Shown: positions 37,077 to 49,773, numbered from the stretch's first letter. The stretch: 64,000 bases of DNA from Sanderia malayensis (GCA_013076295.1 RQOL01000915.1:186001-250000), one strand, 5' to 3'. Made by a program: numbers and translations. Notes: generated by a model not told the origin, from the letters alone.

Positions 37077-37645
37077 ATAAATGACGAAATTAGCGCCCCC
37101 TGCCAAATAACCGCCCCTGACGAATAAGGGCCCCCATGATAAAGGCAACTTTTGTCATAAGCGCCCCTGCTTGAATAAGCGCCCCCTAAACAAATGGGGC
37201 GCTTATTTGAATATAGAAAAACAACGATTTTTATTGTCAAGATGTATTTCAATATACTTACAAGAAATTATTCTAATCGGCCGTTTAATGATCTTGGCCT
37301 ACTCCTCGTTTATTGAGGGAAAAAGATGTTGATCCGTTTGAAATTGGGAAAAGCGATGTTGCAATAACAGGATCTGAATTTCTAATGGTTGATTGAGACC
37401 ATGAGGAGGATGAAGAAATCGAAATCTTATAAGACATTTCATTTTTTAATTCTTTTGTATTACGCCTGTTATAATATTCATCAAAAATGAAGTGAAAGAC
37501 AACTGGAAATAAATTTTCTCCCTTACATTGTTTGAGCAAAAATTAATAAGCGCCCCTGCTGAATGGACTGCCCGTGCTGAATTAGCGCCCCCTCTAAAAG
37601 TTTATTTTTTAAATAAGCGCCCCGGGCGCTAATTTCGTCATTTAT
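37077..37645. mobile_element. MITE with 22-bp perfect terminal inverted repeats
   Basis: The left end (37077-37098) and the right end (37624-37645) are perfect inverted copies of a 22-mer containing AATGACGAAATTAGCGCCC. If the outer TA is the target duplication, the repeats are about 19-20 bp. Subterminal copies of AATAAGCGCCCC and its reverse complement occur on both sides (for example near 37137-37180, 37197-37207, 37545-37560 and 37612-37622), as expected of transposase binding sites. The interior has a minus-strand open frame of 84 codons (37285-37539) that I do not recognise. Superfamily not assigned. Confidence 0.85.
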
Positions 37646-38553
37646 AATAATAATAATAATAATAATAAAGTAAGATTTACCCACAGTTATCTACTGGCAT
37701 AACGCTGTTATGGTCAGCATGCTCAACTGTGAACAATAAAGGAAACTAATGTATCAATAATGGGAAATTAAAAACTTGAATTGGTGTATTTACTATTCTA
37801 ATTATCTTGGATATTATGATGTTGATACATTTAATAGGATAAAATTAAAAAAATTTTTCATTATTTACATTTTTACATAATTTACACGTAACAAGAAATT
37901 TTCTGTTGCAATCTTGTTTGTAAATATGCTGAAAGAAAAAATAGATTTCATTTTCTCAATAAATATAAAAAATTCAAGACGATTTCCACTGATTTTATGA
38001 TGGAAAGTTTTTCATTTCTAGCAAATATCCCAAGAGTATTGAGAAATTCTTCAACGGAAGATAGGATGCTGATCACCTGTCTTGTTTTCTGATGCTGATC
38101 ATCTGATCATGCTGATCATCTGCTACAATCTTGTTTTGTAAATATCGTGAGAAAAAACAGTGATTTCTTTTTCTCAATATATATATATATAAGCGTATAA
38201 ATTTGAGCAATGTGCTCTCCTGTCTATCACCATAGTTGTTCTATGGAACCTGTGCAATTGGGACATATGGTGTACAGTGAACCGTATGCGCTTACATTAT
38301 GCTCGTTTTCCATTTGTTGATTTGAGCACTCTGCGCATGCTTGAACCAATTTCTCCTGTTATATATATATATCAAGGCTATTTCCACTGATTTTATGATG
38401 GTAAATTTTCATTCCTAGCGATTATAGCAACATTAAAATTACTGGGATATTTATCAATGGAAGGTATGATGGTGATCACTTGTCTGTCACTCTACCTGGA
38501 GAGAAAGATGTATTTGACAAATTAGAAATAAATGGAGAATTCCCAGATAATAA
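37646..38553. repeat. AT-rich flank with simple repeats and a split direct repeat
   Basis: Starts with an (AAT)n tract at about 37646-37668. A segment containing ATTTCCACTGATTTTATGATGG occurs at about 37981-38003 and again at about 38381-38402. Between the copies, about 38180-38370 is bounded on both sides by (AT)n, resembling an inserted element that uses TA-rich targets. No coding sequence recognised. Confidence 0.45.
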
Positions 38554-38647
38554 CACTGATCTAAAACAAAAGACTGGATCGAGTTTCTCATAGTGTTGTT
38601 GTGAAGCCAATGAAAGTCCTGGTAGCCATATTAGCTAGGTCCCAAAA
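38554..38647. repeat. P element left terminal inverted repeat
   Basis: A 94-bp TIR, unusually long next to the 31 bp of the Drosophila P element. It matches 42173-42266 in reverse complement with about six differences, clustered at 38593-38613. Confidence 0.9.
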
Positions 38648-38669
38648 TTTTTCCGCAAAATTTGAAAAC

Positions 38670-41600
38670 ATGAAAAAAAAATATCGCGGAATTGTATGTT
38701 GTGCATTTGGTGGCAAAAAAAGGAAAAAAAAGAAAACAGAAGAAAACTCACGTAGTGATAGCGAAGGCAGTGAGGATGAAGAAACCCAACTGAAACGAAA
38801 CTATCCAAGAACCTTGCACGCGTAAGTTTACTTCAAACTCGCAATTATGTGAGCTTGGCCTAGGCAGGGAGCTGGCTTTCTGCTTGGACTGAGCTTGTCT
38901 GTTTTAAGTGTTTGTTTTAAATGTATAGCAATTTGCTTAAAAATTATAATCATAAAGCACGAAAATGATGTTTATATTAGATTTCCAAGAGACCCAGAGA
39001 GGAGGAAAAGGTGGGAAATTCAAGTTCGTCGAGATGACTGGAGTCCATCTCCTCACTTGTTGCTATGCTCCAACCATTTTCTCGAAAAAGACATCGACAT
39101 GTCCGGAGGTCTTGTCAAAATAAAAAAAGATGTGGAGCCACGCAGATTTAAACAATTTCCTGATTATTTAAAAACTGTAAGTACTTGAAAAGTTAACTTC
39201 ATACCGCATACCGCATACTTTCTATATGTTTATATCAATTCATACAACATTTTATTACTTTATTTAAGAAATATTTTTCCTATTTACGGTAGGTATCAAT
39301 AGCACGTCGTGAACTGAAACGAAGTCTTGTGACAGGTAGAATGTTGAAGTTCCTGAAGCAAAGAAATTAAAACAAGATGCTGGCCAGATTGCTATTCTCA
39401 CTGACCATCAATATTGCCTTCAGTCACCCAAACCCCTGAAAAAGAAATTGGACTATGTCAAAGTTGAATACCGTGTCAAAGTTGACAACTGTCAAAAAGA
39501 AACTGAAAATAGCCCAACAGAAAACACACGGGATAAAGAGAAAAGTTAAATCCCTACAATGCATTATCAATACCCTGAGCAAAAAGGGGATGATATCAGT
39601 TGGCTGCAAAGATCAACTTACACAAACAGTCTTCTGTTCCACTGGCACTAATGAAGAGGCTAACATCTGGCAAGAAATCAGGAAAAGGATGCGTCTATCC
39701 TCCGGATATAAAATCATTCGCATTAACATTGCAGCTTTACTCCAGCAAAGCATACAACTTTGTGTGGAAGACATTCAACTTAGCGTTGCCATGTCCGGCT
39801 CAAATTAGAAAGTGGTATACAAAGGTTCCTGCTGAGCCTGGTTTCACAGAGCCATCCTTTGAAGCGATTTGTTGCAAGGTAACAAATGAGGAAAAGCTTG
39901 GAAAAAAAGTCATATGTGCATTAATGCTTGATGAAATGTCCATTAAAAAACACATTGCATGGGATGGAGCTAAATTTAGAGGGTATGTTGACATTGGAAA
40001 TGGCAGCGAAGGTGACGATTCATCATCCCTTGCAACAGATGTATTATTTTTCATGGCATTTGCCGTAAATAGCATATGGAAAATTCCAGTGGCATATTTC
40101 TTTGTCGATGGGCTGACTGGAGTTGAAAGAGCCAACTTAATCAAAATTTGCCTTCAGAGGCTGCATGATACTGGGGCACAAGTTGTGTCACTCACTTTTT
40201 ATGGCCCTTCGTGTCATTTTTCAATGCTAGCTGAGCTTGGAGCCAACTTGGACATCAATAATTTGTGTGTCAGCTTTCCTAATCCATCTCAAGAAAAAAA
40301 CAAAGTTCACATATTTTTAGATATTTGTCAGATGTTGAAGCTAATTCGAAATACCCTTGGCGAACATGGAAGTTTAATTGATGGTGATGGAAAATTAATA
40401 TGCTGGAGCTACATCAATGAACTTCACCAACTGCAAGATACAGAAGGGCTGTGTCTTGGAAATAGATTAAAAAGCACCCACATTCAGTGGAGACAGCAAA
40501 AGATGAAAGTCAATCTTGCTGCACAGACCATCAGTGCAAGTGTAGCAGATGCCATTGCGTTTTGTGCCACTAATCTTCACTTGAAGCAGTTCCAAGGTTC
40601 AGAGGCAACTGTCAAGTTTATTCGATTGTTCGACAGATTATTTGATGTATTGAACTCTCGAAATCCATTTGCTAAAGGCTATAAATCTGCACTAAGAGTT
40701 GGCAATAAACATTGCTGGAGCCCATTTCTTGAAGAAGCATACAAGTATGCAGATTTATTCAAGATATACTGTTTTTCCCTTTGCCACTGGTATACAGTTG
40801 GTTGACATGTGTGTTTCAATTTATATTATTCGTGGACAGGTATATTCTTGGTTTGAAAACATCATCTGGGCAGCAAATTGCAATTCACGGCGTAAGTGAA
40901 ACTGGTTTCCTGGGTTTTCTCATTTGAATAAGAAGTGCACAAGGTCTTTTCCATTGTTTGGTTGAGCAGCCTCGAGCTGAAGTATCTGCTGCTGTGTAAA
41001 TTTAGCCAGGATCACCTGGAGCTGTTTTTTGGTGCCATCCGTTCATCTGGGGGATTTAATAACAATCCCACAACTCAGCAATTTACAGCCACATATAAGC
41101 GCCTGCCGCTTAGAAGTTCAATCCATGCCGGAGTAGGCAACTGCATAAAACAGGATGCAACAGAAACTCTGCATGCCTTTGAAGGAAGATGCACTCAGCT
41201 AGATGGAGTCAATGTGACGAATGTAGCAATGGCAAGGAAGTATGATCTCTTGGAAAGGCAGCCTGAGCAAATTGATCACGACTATAGTGATATGCCAAAT
41301 TTCTCTCTTCTTTCCGAATACAAAGAAGCAGTAATTGGATACATGGCTGGATACGTAGCTATTATGGTTTCCAAACAAATGTTTTGCGAAGTGTGTTGTA
41401 AAGCCTTGGGCTCCAAGTCAAACAACACTGAATGTGCATTTCTTAAGATGAAAGATCGTGGTGGCTTGTTTAAACCAAGTGCCAGTGTTATAGATGTGTG
41501 CCAGGAAACAGAGAAGACGTTTCAAAGAATGATTGTGACAACTGGTGGCGAGCTACCCCGAGCAAAAGGTATTGCAGATGCCATTACATTTTCTGTGTTA

Positions 41601-41901
41601 CACAACTTGGACTTGAGAAAGATCTTTTGTAGTTTGGATGATCATATGTTCGATTGCGCGGTTGAAGACAATCATGTTTTGGCTTTGATTAAAACAATCA
41701 CCAAGTGCTACTGCAAGGTATGTATTCATGCATGAATTTATGTGATCAATCATTAAAGTTATTAACTACTAATAAGCTAAAGACCTTGTTTCAATCATCC
41801 AGATTAGGTTTCATCATATGGTGATGGAAGAAACTCGAAAAATTACTGGATTAAACATCAGAAAAAAATGTAACAAGCTTGTTCTTTTCAAGAACCAATG
41901 A
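38670..41901 (+). pseudogene. P-element THAP transposase, broken
   Basis: Exons: 38670-38821 (IVCCAFGG, Lys-rich), 38981-39176 (FPRDPERRKRW, LLCSNHF: rest of the THAP zinc domain), 39293-40744 (coiled coil, then the RNase H-like core with ALMLDEMSIKKH), 40840-41717 (KFSQDHLELFFGAIR) and 41803-41901 (RFHHMVMEETRKI, stop). Splice phases fit at 38821/38981, 39176/39293, 40744/40840 and 41717/41803. Lesions: shifts near 39345, 39450, 39600 and 40940; TGA at 40925-40927 where relatives usually have Cys; and Tyr in LTFYGPS, where the second catalytic Asp is expected. In active elements this protein cuts and pastes DNA in the nucleus. Here it cannot be made. Confidence 0.85.
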
Positions 41902-42172
41902 AATAACTGTTCCTTTCATTTTAATTGCCAAGAACGTAAGTACTTTCACAATTTTCCATGTTTTCAGTTGTTTTCCTTGGCCTAGACTACAAAATAAAAT
42001 ATATTGTTCCCACCCGGTATTTAATGGTAAACAAAAGAAAAAACACTTTCTCAAATAATAAAAAGCTGAGCTACTTATCTTTACAAGCCTGGATGATTTT
42101 GTTGAAAAACAATACCAAATTCTGCAAGTTAAAAATAGCACCAAACTACGACTTCTCTATTCACGCAGCAAT

Positions 42173-42266
42173 TTTTGGGACCTAGCTAATATGGCTACCA
42201 GGACTTTCACTAGCTGCGCAACAACACGATGAGAAACTCGATCCAGCCTTTTGTTTTAGATCAGTG
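42173..42266. repeat. P element right terminal inverted repeat
   Basis: Reverse-complement partner of 38554-38647. The 8 bases after it (GGTAATAA) match 7 of 8 with those before the left repeat. Confidence 0.9.
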
Positions 42267-42274
42267 GGTAATAA

Positions 42275-44043
42275 TAATTCCCTGGATATAAAATCTTAGA
42301 ATTATATATCTGTTACTATCTTATATTCAATAGTTTTTGCCTTAAGGGTGATTGAGGCTATATAAAACCATTTCAAAGTTTGCAACTCCGGTAGCTATAA
42401 CCGATACATTCCATGACATCAAGTAGAACCAATAAATTAATCAAATTGCTTTTTTTTTTCACTGAGTGTTAAGACAACTAGTGCTTGCTTGCTGCAAAGT
42501 TCATTGATTACACTCCATAGCTTCCAGAATTCTTCCTTGAATGCTAACTCTTTTTGTTCTAGAAATGCCTGTTAGATGTCCCATCACTGTAGAATATTTT
42601 GGTGACATAACTTTTCAAGATGAGAGGAAAGGTAATTTAGAGATCAACTTGATAGTAGAGTCAATGAGACAAAGGAATAATTTGTTATCAAATTATGAAT
42701 TTGAGAGGGTAAATTAGAATTATTTCAAACATGCAATTCGTTAAGATAGTGACATTACTGAAGACATAGGGCATGAATTATTTCTAGTGAAACTGTTACA
42801 GTATGTATGCAACAGAGCAGAAACTGCATTCAATGATATTGCCGTTCATTTTGACTTATGGTGCTTGATCAAAATAAGCTTTTTTAAATGGTTATCAAGA
42901 TTTTAAGACCTGAGGCAGAAATATCAAGCATTGCCTTATTTCTCGATCTGTTCAAGGGAACCCAATAGGGGGCTCAAAGTTACACAGTTTTACCCATGCA
43001 CCCACCAGTTTTTGCTTGGTCTGTGTGTATACATAAAATATCTGCCATGCAAAAAACACTGCTGTTAGTGAAGAAGAAACTTTCTGCGATTCCTATACCT
43101 AAATGAAATATATGGTTGTTGCTATTGCAAACAGCCTGTTATCGATAAATCAAATGAAGCAAAGAGGGGTATCAAAGCTAGAGCTTTCTTTTATTGCAGA
43201 TTGCTATATAAATATGTGGCTTGATGGTGACGAAAAATTCATTGAGGACAACAATTGTGTTACAAAGTTTGATTTCCTAAGATGCTGGATTTCTGGAAAG
43301 GAGACGTTCATACCAGAATCTGAATATCCTAAAAAAAGGATCTTTGATTTTGAGTTTGAACCAAGTATGATGATGTATGCTGGAAATAATTTTACCCAAA
43401 TATATGAGAAAGAAAAAGATCAAATTTGCTTAAAAAAAAGGTTTCGGATCATGAAGACGCTAGTTTCTGCTGAAGAAGAATTTTATTTCCAGAGAGCAAT
43501 CAGTCTGTGTGAGGTTTTCTTTTCTAGAACATAGCTTGGCATCTTTGAATTTAACTGCAAGTTTTGTGATAGGGCCTCATGAAGCACTGTTTTTGCACGA
43601 GTTTCTTTATGAAGATGATCAGTAGTGTGCCAGTTGAGTAAAAAAGAAGTCGAATGGCAAACTACTTGAAATTTGCGAATTTGTTGCTTTCGTACAGTTT
43701 TGTATCGGGAAGATCTGTTTTTTATCTTTCTCCTAATCTTAAATATTGAGTTTTTTTTGTGATGCTAATATTAATGCTATTTCTGGTACTAAGGGTGAAA
43801 TGGACCATATTTCCCAACCATTGAACTATCTTGACTGTAAAAATCACTGTGCGAAATACTTATATACTTTCAATAGGAGTGACCATGATTTCTAAGCTAT
43901 TTCACAAAAGTGATGCCAAGCAGACAATTAAATTTTGGATTCTAATATGTGGATCTTTGTCTTTATCTTAAGTGTAACAGAACACTACATAAATCTTCCA
44001 AAATCTGTTAAAACTCAAGCTGAAGGATTTAACAAAAAATTTC
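42275..44043. other. intergenic; one unassigned ORF
   Basis: No recognised gene. The frame 43103-43534 (+, 143 codons, MKYMVVAIAN to FFSRT) is acidic and Phe/Tyr-rich and has no motif I know. It could be a real small exon. Otherwise AT-rich. Confidence 0.35.
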
Positions 44044-47000
44044 TCATTGCTTCTTCTCTTTGTTAAAGTCTCGCCTCATGTGCAATGGAATGTTGTTGTG
44101 TGGCTCCCATGTTGGATCCACAAATCCTCTCCATTTCACCAGGTAATGTCTCTTTTTTTAATTAATTTTGAATTCAACAATTTCTCAACTATATAAGTTG
44201 TGCCTTCCAACTTCCCTTCAACTTCTCTGCCTTCAACTTCAACTGAACTCAAGTTCCATTCCACCTGATGCATCGATGCTAATAGAACTCTCTTCCTCAA
44301 TCTGTTCCTCATTTGCTTCAGATGCTGCAAGAACCCTGGCCATTTCGGCTGGATTGCTGAGGTTGATGGAGCTAACAGAGCTATCAGCAACTAGGAATAA
44401 ATTGAATTTATCATAGTTTGATCTTGGAGTAGAGGTGAATAAATGGTAAAAATATCATTTTACGCTGATAGGTTAGGCTTACTGGCTATCATCATTTGAC
44501 ACAAATGTAATATTTGGAGGTAACTATCCATTTTAAAAAGAAAGGTTTCCAAGAATTTTCAGATTGATGTGAGAATAGTCAGATCCATATAAATTCCTGG
44601 AGCAGGGTTATCACTTTTTATCTATATCAGTCAGTTGCCAAACTAGGTCCAGAGCTGCTAAGCAACAATCCTTTGTAAGGTTGCAGTTGTAACAAAGTTA
44701 GGTCAGTTTCTTCTCATTTTCTGCGTACGTCCGTCACAGCACTTTGGTAACCATTTTAGGTAGGAACCCGATATGAGATTCCTTAATTTTTTTCATTCTA
44801 TACATTTAGCCTACTTATACATCTTACATGGCTCATTAAACTTGACATCACTTCAAGAGTTTGCATTATAAAGCACTTGTAAGAGTCCAAAGTGTACGTC
44901 CGTCACAATGGAATTTGCCAACATGAATTGTAACAACAATGAATTATAAAATTTTACCTGCAAAAGAAATCACGACTTTGTCACTCAGTATTCGCAGCAA
45001 GTTTTCCTTTCCAAATGAGGATGCTGGAGCAGCCTTTAGTCCAGCAGGAAATCCACAAGCTGAGATAACACCTTTCTTCACTTTGCTCCATTCGACATGC
45101 TTTCCTCCAACATTACTATCTGCAGATAAGATTAACCTTTTTGAACTACAGAAAGATTTAATATAAATAGTAATAAGAGGTGGACTCTTTTTCGAATGCA
45201 AAAATATGCTGTTGAAATTAAACATAAAGCGATCACTTTAATGTACAGTACCTTTGTAGGCTTTGTTCAGTTTTTCTTGCACTGCACTACGCAACATCTC
45301 CCACTCGTTTTCTTCATTCTTTTCCTTGTTAACTGTCAATTGATAAAATTGTATGTCAGTTCAAGTCAAATTTGGGCAACTCTAATGAATTGGCATCAAA
45401 ATACATTTGTGCCACTAGTTGTTTGGACAGATCTTAAATAATACAAGCAAATATTGTATAAACCTGCAGTGGTGGATGCCTAGCCATTGTGAAGTATGAG
45501 ATTTGATAAAATCAGGTATGTTTGGGTATCTAGATATATGCTGTAGATTATTCACCCGGAGTGGGCTGAACTATTTTGCTAGGTGGTTTCTACACACCTA
45601 AAACTTCAGATGCATGATTTTTATGACACACGCAAACAAAGTTTTGACCAATTTTTTTTCTCATATTCAGTTGGAAGAATCTATTTAGTCATTTTCGTTA
45701 AATTTACAAGTGTTTCATTTCTTGTGTGTGCTTTATCTTAATGGCAATTAGACCCTTAGAATTTTGTACCCACTTGGTAAGATTATTTTGTTCCTAAGAA
45801 ACAAACACTCCATATAAATCCTTCAGTTTAAAAAAATCTGGTGCGCTTTTTTGATAGAGTAATACAGCCTTCCAGCATTTCCAGAATTCTATGATATTTA
45901 ATAGGCAATCAGGTCTTCATATATATTTTCGAAAAGCTAAATTTTGTAAGTTCAAGGCATCGCACACCTACAATTTTCAGGACGTGCAGTCACCAGCACA
46001 CCAGTAGATTTCAAATTACCAGGACTGATACAGTAGTACTACCAAACCACATTTAAAGATATGATACTCACCATTGACATAACTAAGAAAGTCCCAGTAT
46101 GTGCTACCTTGCTCTAGAAACTTTTTTCCAGCTACAGAGCCAATATGACTACAGACATTGGTGTTTGCTTTTACAACTACTCCAACAGAGTCAAATCCAA
46201 CGCTTTGCAGTTCACTTGACTGATAAAGAAAACAATTAATTCTAACAAAATTAATGTTGAAAAATTATGAAATTTTATACCATATATGTAGGAAATACCA
46301 TATGTGCATTAGCATTCAGTATTCATCAAGAATTTTCTAACTTTCTTCACATTCTCGATAGATTTTAGAGACCCAGGGAGACAACTCTCAAGAATTCTTA
46401 ACAATTTTCAAGAAGTATTTACAGTACTGACCAGATTTTATGAGAATATTAAAGAACGGAAAAAGTTTTTCAAAGAATAAAAGAATACAGGCAAGAAAGC
46501 AGTGATAATTATCACCAGACTTATCCTCTGTATCAAATTCATTTAATAATCTCAAACTTAACTAACGTTACTTTTTGTTGTGTCACTAATTGCAAGCATA
46601 GAAACCTACAAATACAGTAGGCAATCAAAGAATCTTCTACAACTAATGAATATAATAGACTATCATTGATGGCCGAAGAAAAACACTGTCAGTGAAAGCA
46701 GTCCAGATTCATTGTTCATTTCAATTTTGTAGTGTTATCCTAGGACTATCATTTAACAGTGTTGTTAAAAACATGTTTGCTTTAAGTCCTGCAATTTTAT
46801 AATGAAATTTCTTCCTTAAACATCTTTGTTGATTTGAAAATTAGGGACTTTTGGTGCACACTTTTTGCGCATTGTGCACCTTCGTTGAAGTTTTCAATGA
46901 TTTTGATCTCCTTTCTTCTATCTATGCTGTTCTTTGCAATGCCTGAAGCTAATTATTCAATTTATGGTTAACATCAAGAAGAAAAAATGAGCTCAGAGTT

Positions 47001-49307
47001 TTTAAGATTCCTTTACCAATAAGTGTTTCCAGCAAGAAATGGAGAACTGAATTACTGAAAATATTAACGAAAGATCAAGTAATATTGATGACAACCGACA
47101 GTGTTTAATCAACTCAAACAAAATTTGTATTCTTGAAAAACACTTCTCTCAAAGGACCTACTTTGCATTTGTAAGTACATACATATAACAAATAAACAAT
47201 AGACAAAGAATGATTAAAAGCTAGGGCCCAATTATTAAAAAGCTTGTATTGTTGTCCATTTACCAAATAGCAAGTATCAATGATTTATGAAACATTGAAT
47301 ACTATAGCTACTTCACATCCAAAAGACATGTTTACTTTTTACTGTATGTGATAACCCAAGATTGAAATACATAACAACTCTTGAAAGCCTACCTCTTAAA
47401 TAATGCACTTGGAATACATCCCTTGCTGATATCTTTTTCTTTCGCAGAGTCACCTTGCTCCTCTTAACTCTGCATATTTTCTTTCCAGAAATCTTCTTTT
47501 TGTGATTTCCTATCCAGTCCTTTGAAAAGATTGACGCCACATATGTGAATAGACAAAGAATGATTAAAAGCTAGGGCCCAATTATTAAAAAGCTTGTATT
47601 GTTGTCCATTTACCAAATAGCAAGTATCGATGATTTATGAAACATTAAATACTATAGCTACTTCACATCCAAAAGACATGTTTACTTTTTGCTGTATGTG
47701 ATAACCCAAGATTGAAATACATAACAACTCTTGAAAGCCTACCTCTTAAATAATGCACTTGGAACACATCCCTTGCTGATATCTTTTTCTTTCGCAGAGT
47801 CACCTTGCTCCTCTTAACTCTGCATATTTTCTTTCCAGAAATCTTCTTTTTGTGATTTCCTATCCAGTCCTTTGAAAAGATTGAAGGCCACATATGTGAA
47901 TTGGATGAACTCTTCACTCCAAGTTTGATAATGTTGATAAATTAGTATTCCTGAGCAGAAAATCGCAATTCATGAATGTTAAGTCCTAAATCAACATTTA
48001 TTACATCAAGGAGGACCATTCAAAATTTCAAGGCAATAGAACATTTTAGAATTGTAATTTTCAAGTTCATTTGCATATTTTTCTCACCCATTGCAGCAAG
48101 GTTACCCATTTTACCCACAGACCAATTTCTTAGTTTCCTATAGAAATATTATATGAATGTGATACAGCACTATCAAAAACCACTTAAATGAAAATAATGG
48201 TCAAAATCATAAGCTATCTTGATACCAAAAAATAGTTTATTGAAGTTAAGATCAATTTCAGAAGCGCAGTTTGTATTTTACAGATGTGGGGCTATCTGAT
48301 TTGAAGTTACAACAAAAAACTGGTCTTAGTATTTACAAATATGCATATACATGGCATTGACGATAGTAAAACTTTTCATATATACATGAAATGTGCCAGG
48401 GTGTTACTCCTAGACCTTTTAAGCTCAAAGCAATATGAAATATCTTGTCAGCTGATATTTAATCAAAAGTACTGTATATTAAATCATGAGCAAGTAGGCC
48501 TGCTATTGAGATCCTACTGTAAACAATGATTTGAGTAAACTGGGATTATTCTAACCATGTCCAGAACTTTATAAGGAAATTTTTTATAAAACTACCCTTA
48601 GACCACTCTTATCACCTGCATTATCTCACTGCTTATTCTCTGCTGGTATTGGTATTTCTTGGTATATACCTACATCCCTTATCCGTTGTAAAAGTCAAAA
48701 CTCACAGTTGAGAAATGAAAAATTCAAAACATAGCAACTACCCATGGTTAAATTCAATGACATGTCTACATTCTGGGGCTATTGGCATTTAGTAAAGTTA
48801 CGAATAAGTACCTTTATTTATTTTCTGTTAATGCCCGGAGTATTCTGCAAAGCCTCCATAGCTATTTTTATTCCACACTGTGAGCTAAGATCTGTCATCC
48901 CGCATTTCCAATACGGTAGCAAAATGCTCTCCATGTTTTCTCTGCAGAATTGAAACATTTTAAATTAGGGAACCATAAACCTAAAGGCCTAGCATATTGC
49001 TAATATTAGCTACAAGGTCAAATTTAAATCAAGTATGAAAAACATGGACAAGCTGAATAACATTGGTGTAAACTACTAGCATAGAAAAAGGCAAGAAACA
49101 ACCGAGCCGCATAAGCTACAGGCCTAAGCAAGAGCTAAAAGTTTCATACCTCCTTCCTCCAGCAGCATGGGTTACTGTTTGGCTCATGTTTTCGCCATCT
49201 TCAGAATCAGAGGTTCTCATAACAGTATCATCAGTTAAAGAGTCTTGGGAAATCATTTCCATATCTGAAGTAACAGATTTCTCTTGCTCTTGATCTTCGA
49301 TGTTCAT
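44044..49307 (-). CDS. multi-exon gene with C-terminal chromodomain
   Basis: Exons, right to left: 49307-49150 (ATG, acidic, MNIEDQEQEKS), 48941-48812, 47869-47743 and its duplicate 47519-47393, 46219-46072, 45332-45252, 45145-44958 and 44390-44044. The last holds YIVEKLLNSKLIKKR and then YLVKWRGFVDPTWEPHNN, a chromodomain with the aromatic cage Tyr/Trp/Trp, followed by stop 44044-44046. Chromodomains bind methylated histone tails. Phases match at 49150/48941, 46072/45332 and 44958/44390. Others fit only with an added base at 45138-45142 (A5 on minus) or 48821-48824. Two more shifts lie in the last exon, near 44235 and 44132. The middle exons (LQSVGFDSVGVVVKAN, SACGFPAGLKAAP) are unrecognised. 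It may be the 3' part of the KDZ gene. Confidence 0.6.
47199..47898. repeat. 350-bp direct tandem duplication containing one exon
   Basis: Two adjacent copies with a period of 350 bp (47199-47548 and 47549-47898), differing at about six positions. Each contains the same minus-strand exon of 127 nt (47393-47519 and 47743-47869; KDWIGNHKKKISGKK to VHYLR) with its GTAGGC donor and a CTTTTCAAAG acceptor. The similarity indicates a recent event. Confidence 0.9.
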
Positions 49308-49414
49308 TTTATTGCTCTGCGCCAAAAGTAATCAAGCAACCTCACGCAAAAAACGGCAGATGATTGATATCAACAGGTAAAAGGAGGAGATTCTGTAAAA
49401 GATAATGTTCCAGG

Positions 49415-49518
49415 GATTAGAGTTATGGTTAGGGTTTTGGGTTAGGGTTTGGGGTTAGGGTTTGGGGTTATGGCTTGGTGTTAGGGTCTGGGGTTAGGGT
49501 CTAAGGTTAGGGCTAGGC
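49415..49518. repeat. degenerate interstitial telomere-like repeat
   Basis: About a dozen imperfect TTAGGG units (GGTTAGGG, GGGTTAGGGTTT, GGGTTATGG and similar). This is the metazoan telomere motif, here internal and decayed. It lies between the KDZ exons and the start exon of the chromodomain gene. Confidence 0.75.
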
Positions 49519-49773
49519 TGTGGGATATCCTATTGTCTTCTTAAGATACTGATTGCATTGAAAATGCAAATCTTTTGATCAAAATAAGACCGAACACTAA
49601 ATGTATAACAATTTATTTATTTACGATTTTTCAATAGGAGGTATGAGATATTTGAATTCTGTTATCTTCGCCTTACAATTATCAATAAAAAAGCCAAATA
49701 GCAGATGATTAAATTACAAAATTTTAGCATTGCAAAGAAATGCAGAGAATTTCTTAAAAAAAGTATAGATTAC

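Larger units (their letters stand above)
38554..42266 (+). mobile_element. P element (THAP9-like), full length but inactive
   Basis: Inverted repeats of about 94 bp bound the element (38554-38647 and 42173-42266, about six mismatches), starting CACTGATC and ending GATCAGTG. The flanks are GATAATAA (38546-38553) and GGTAATAA (42267-42274), a near-perfect 8-bp target duplication, the size P elements make. The interior encodes a THAP-type transposase in several exons. TIRs, target-duplication size and protein all agree, so the call is strong. Confidence 0.93.
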
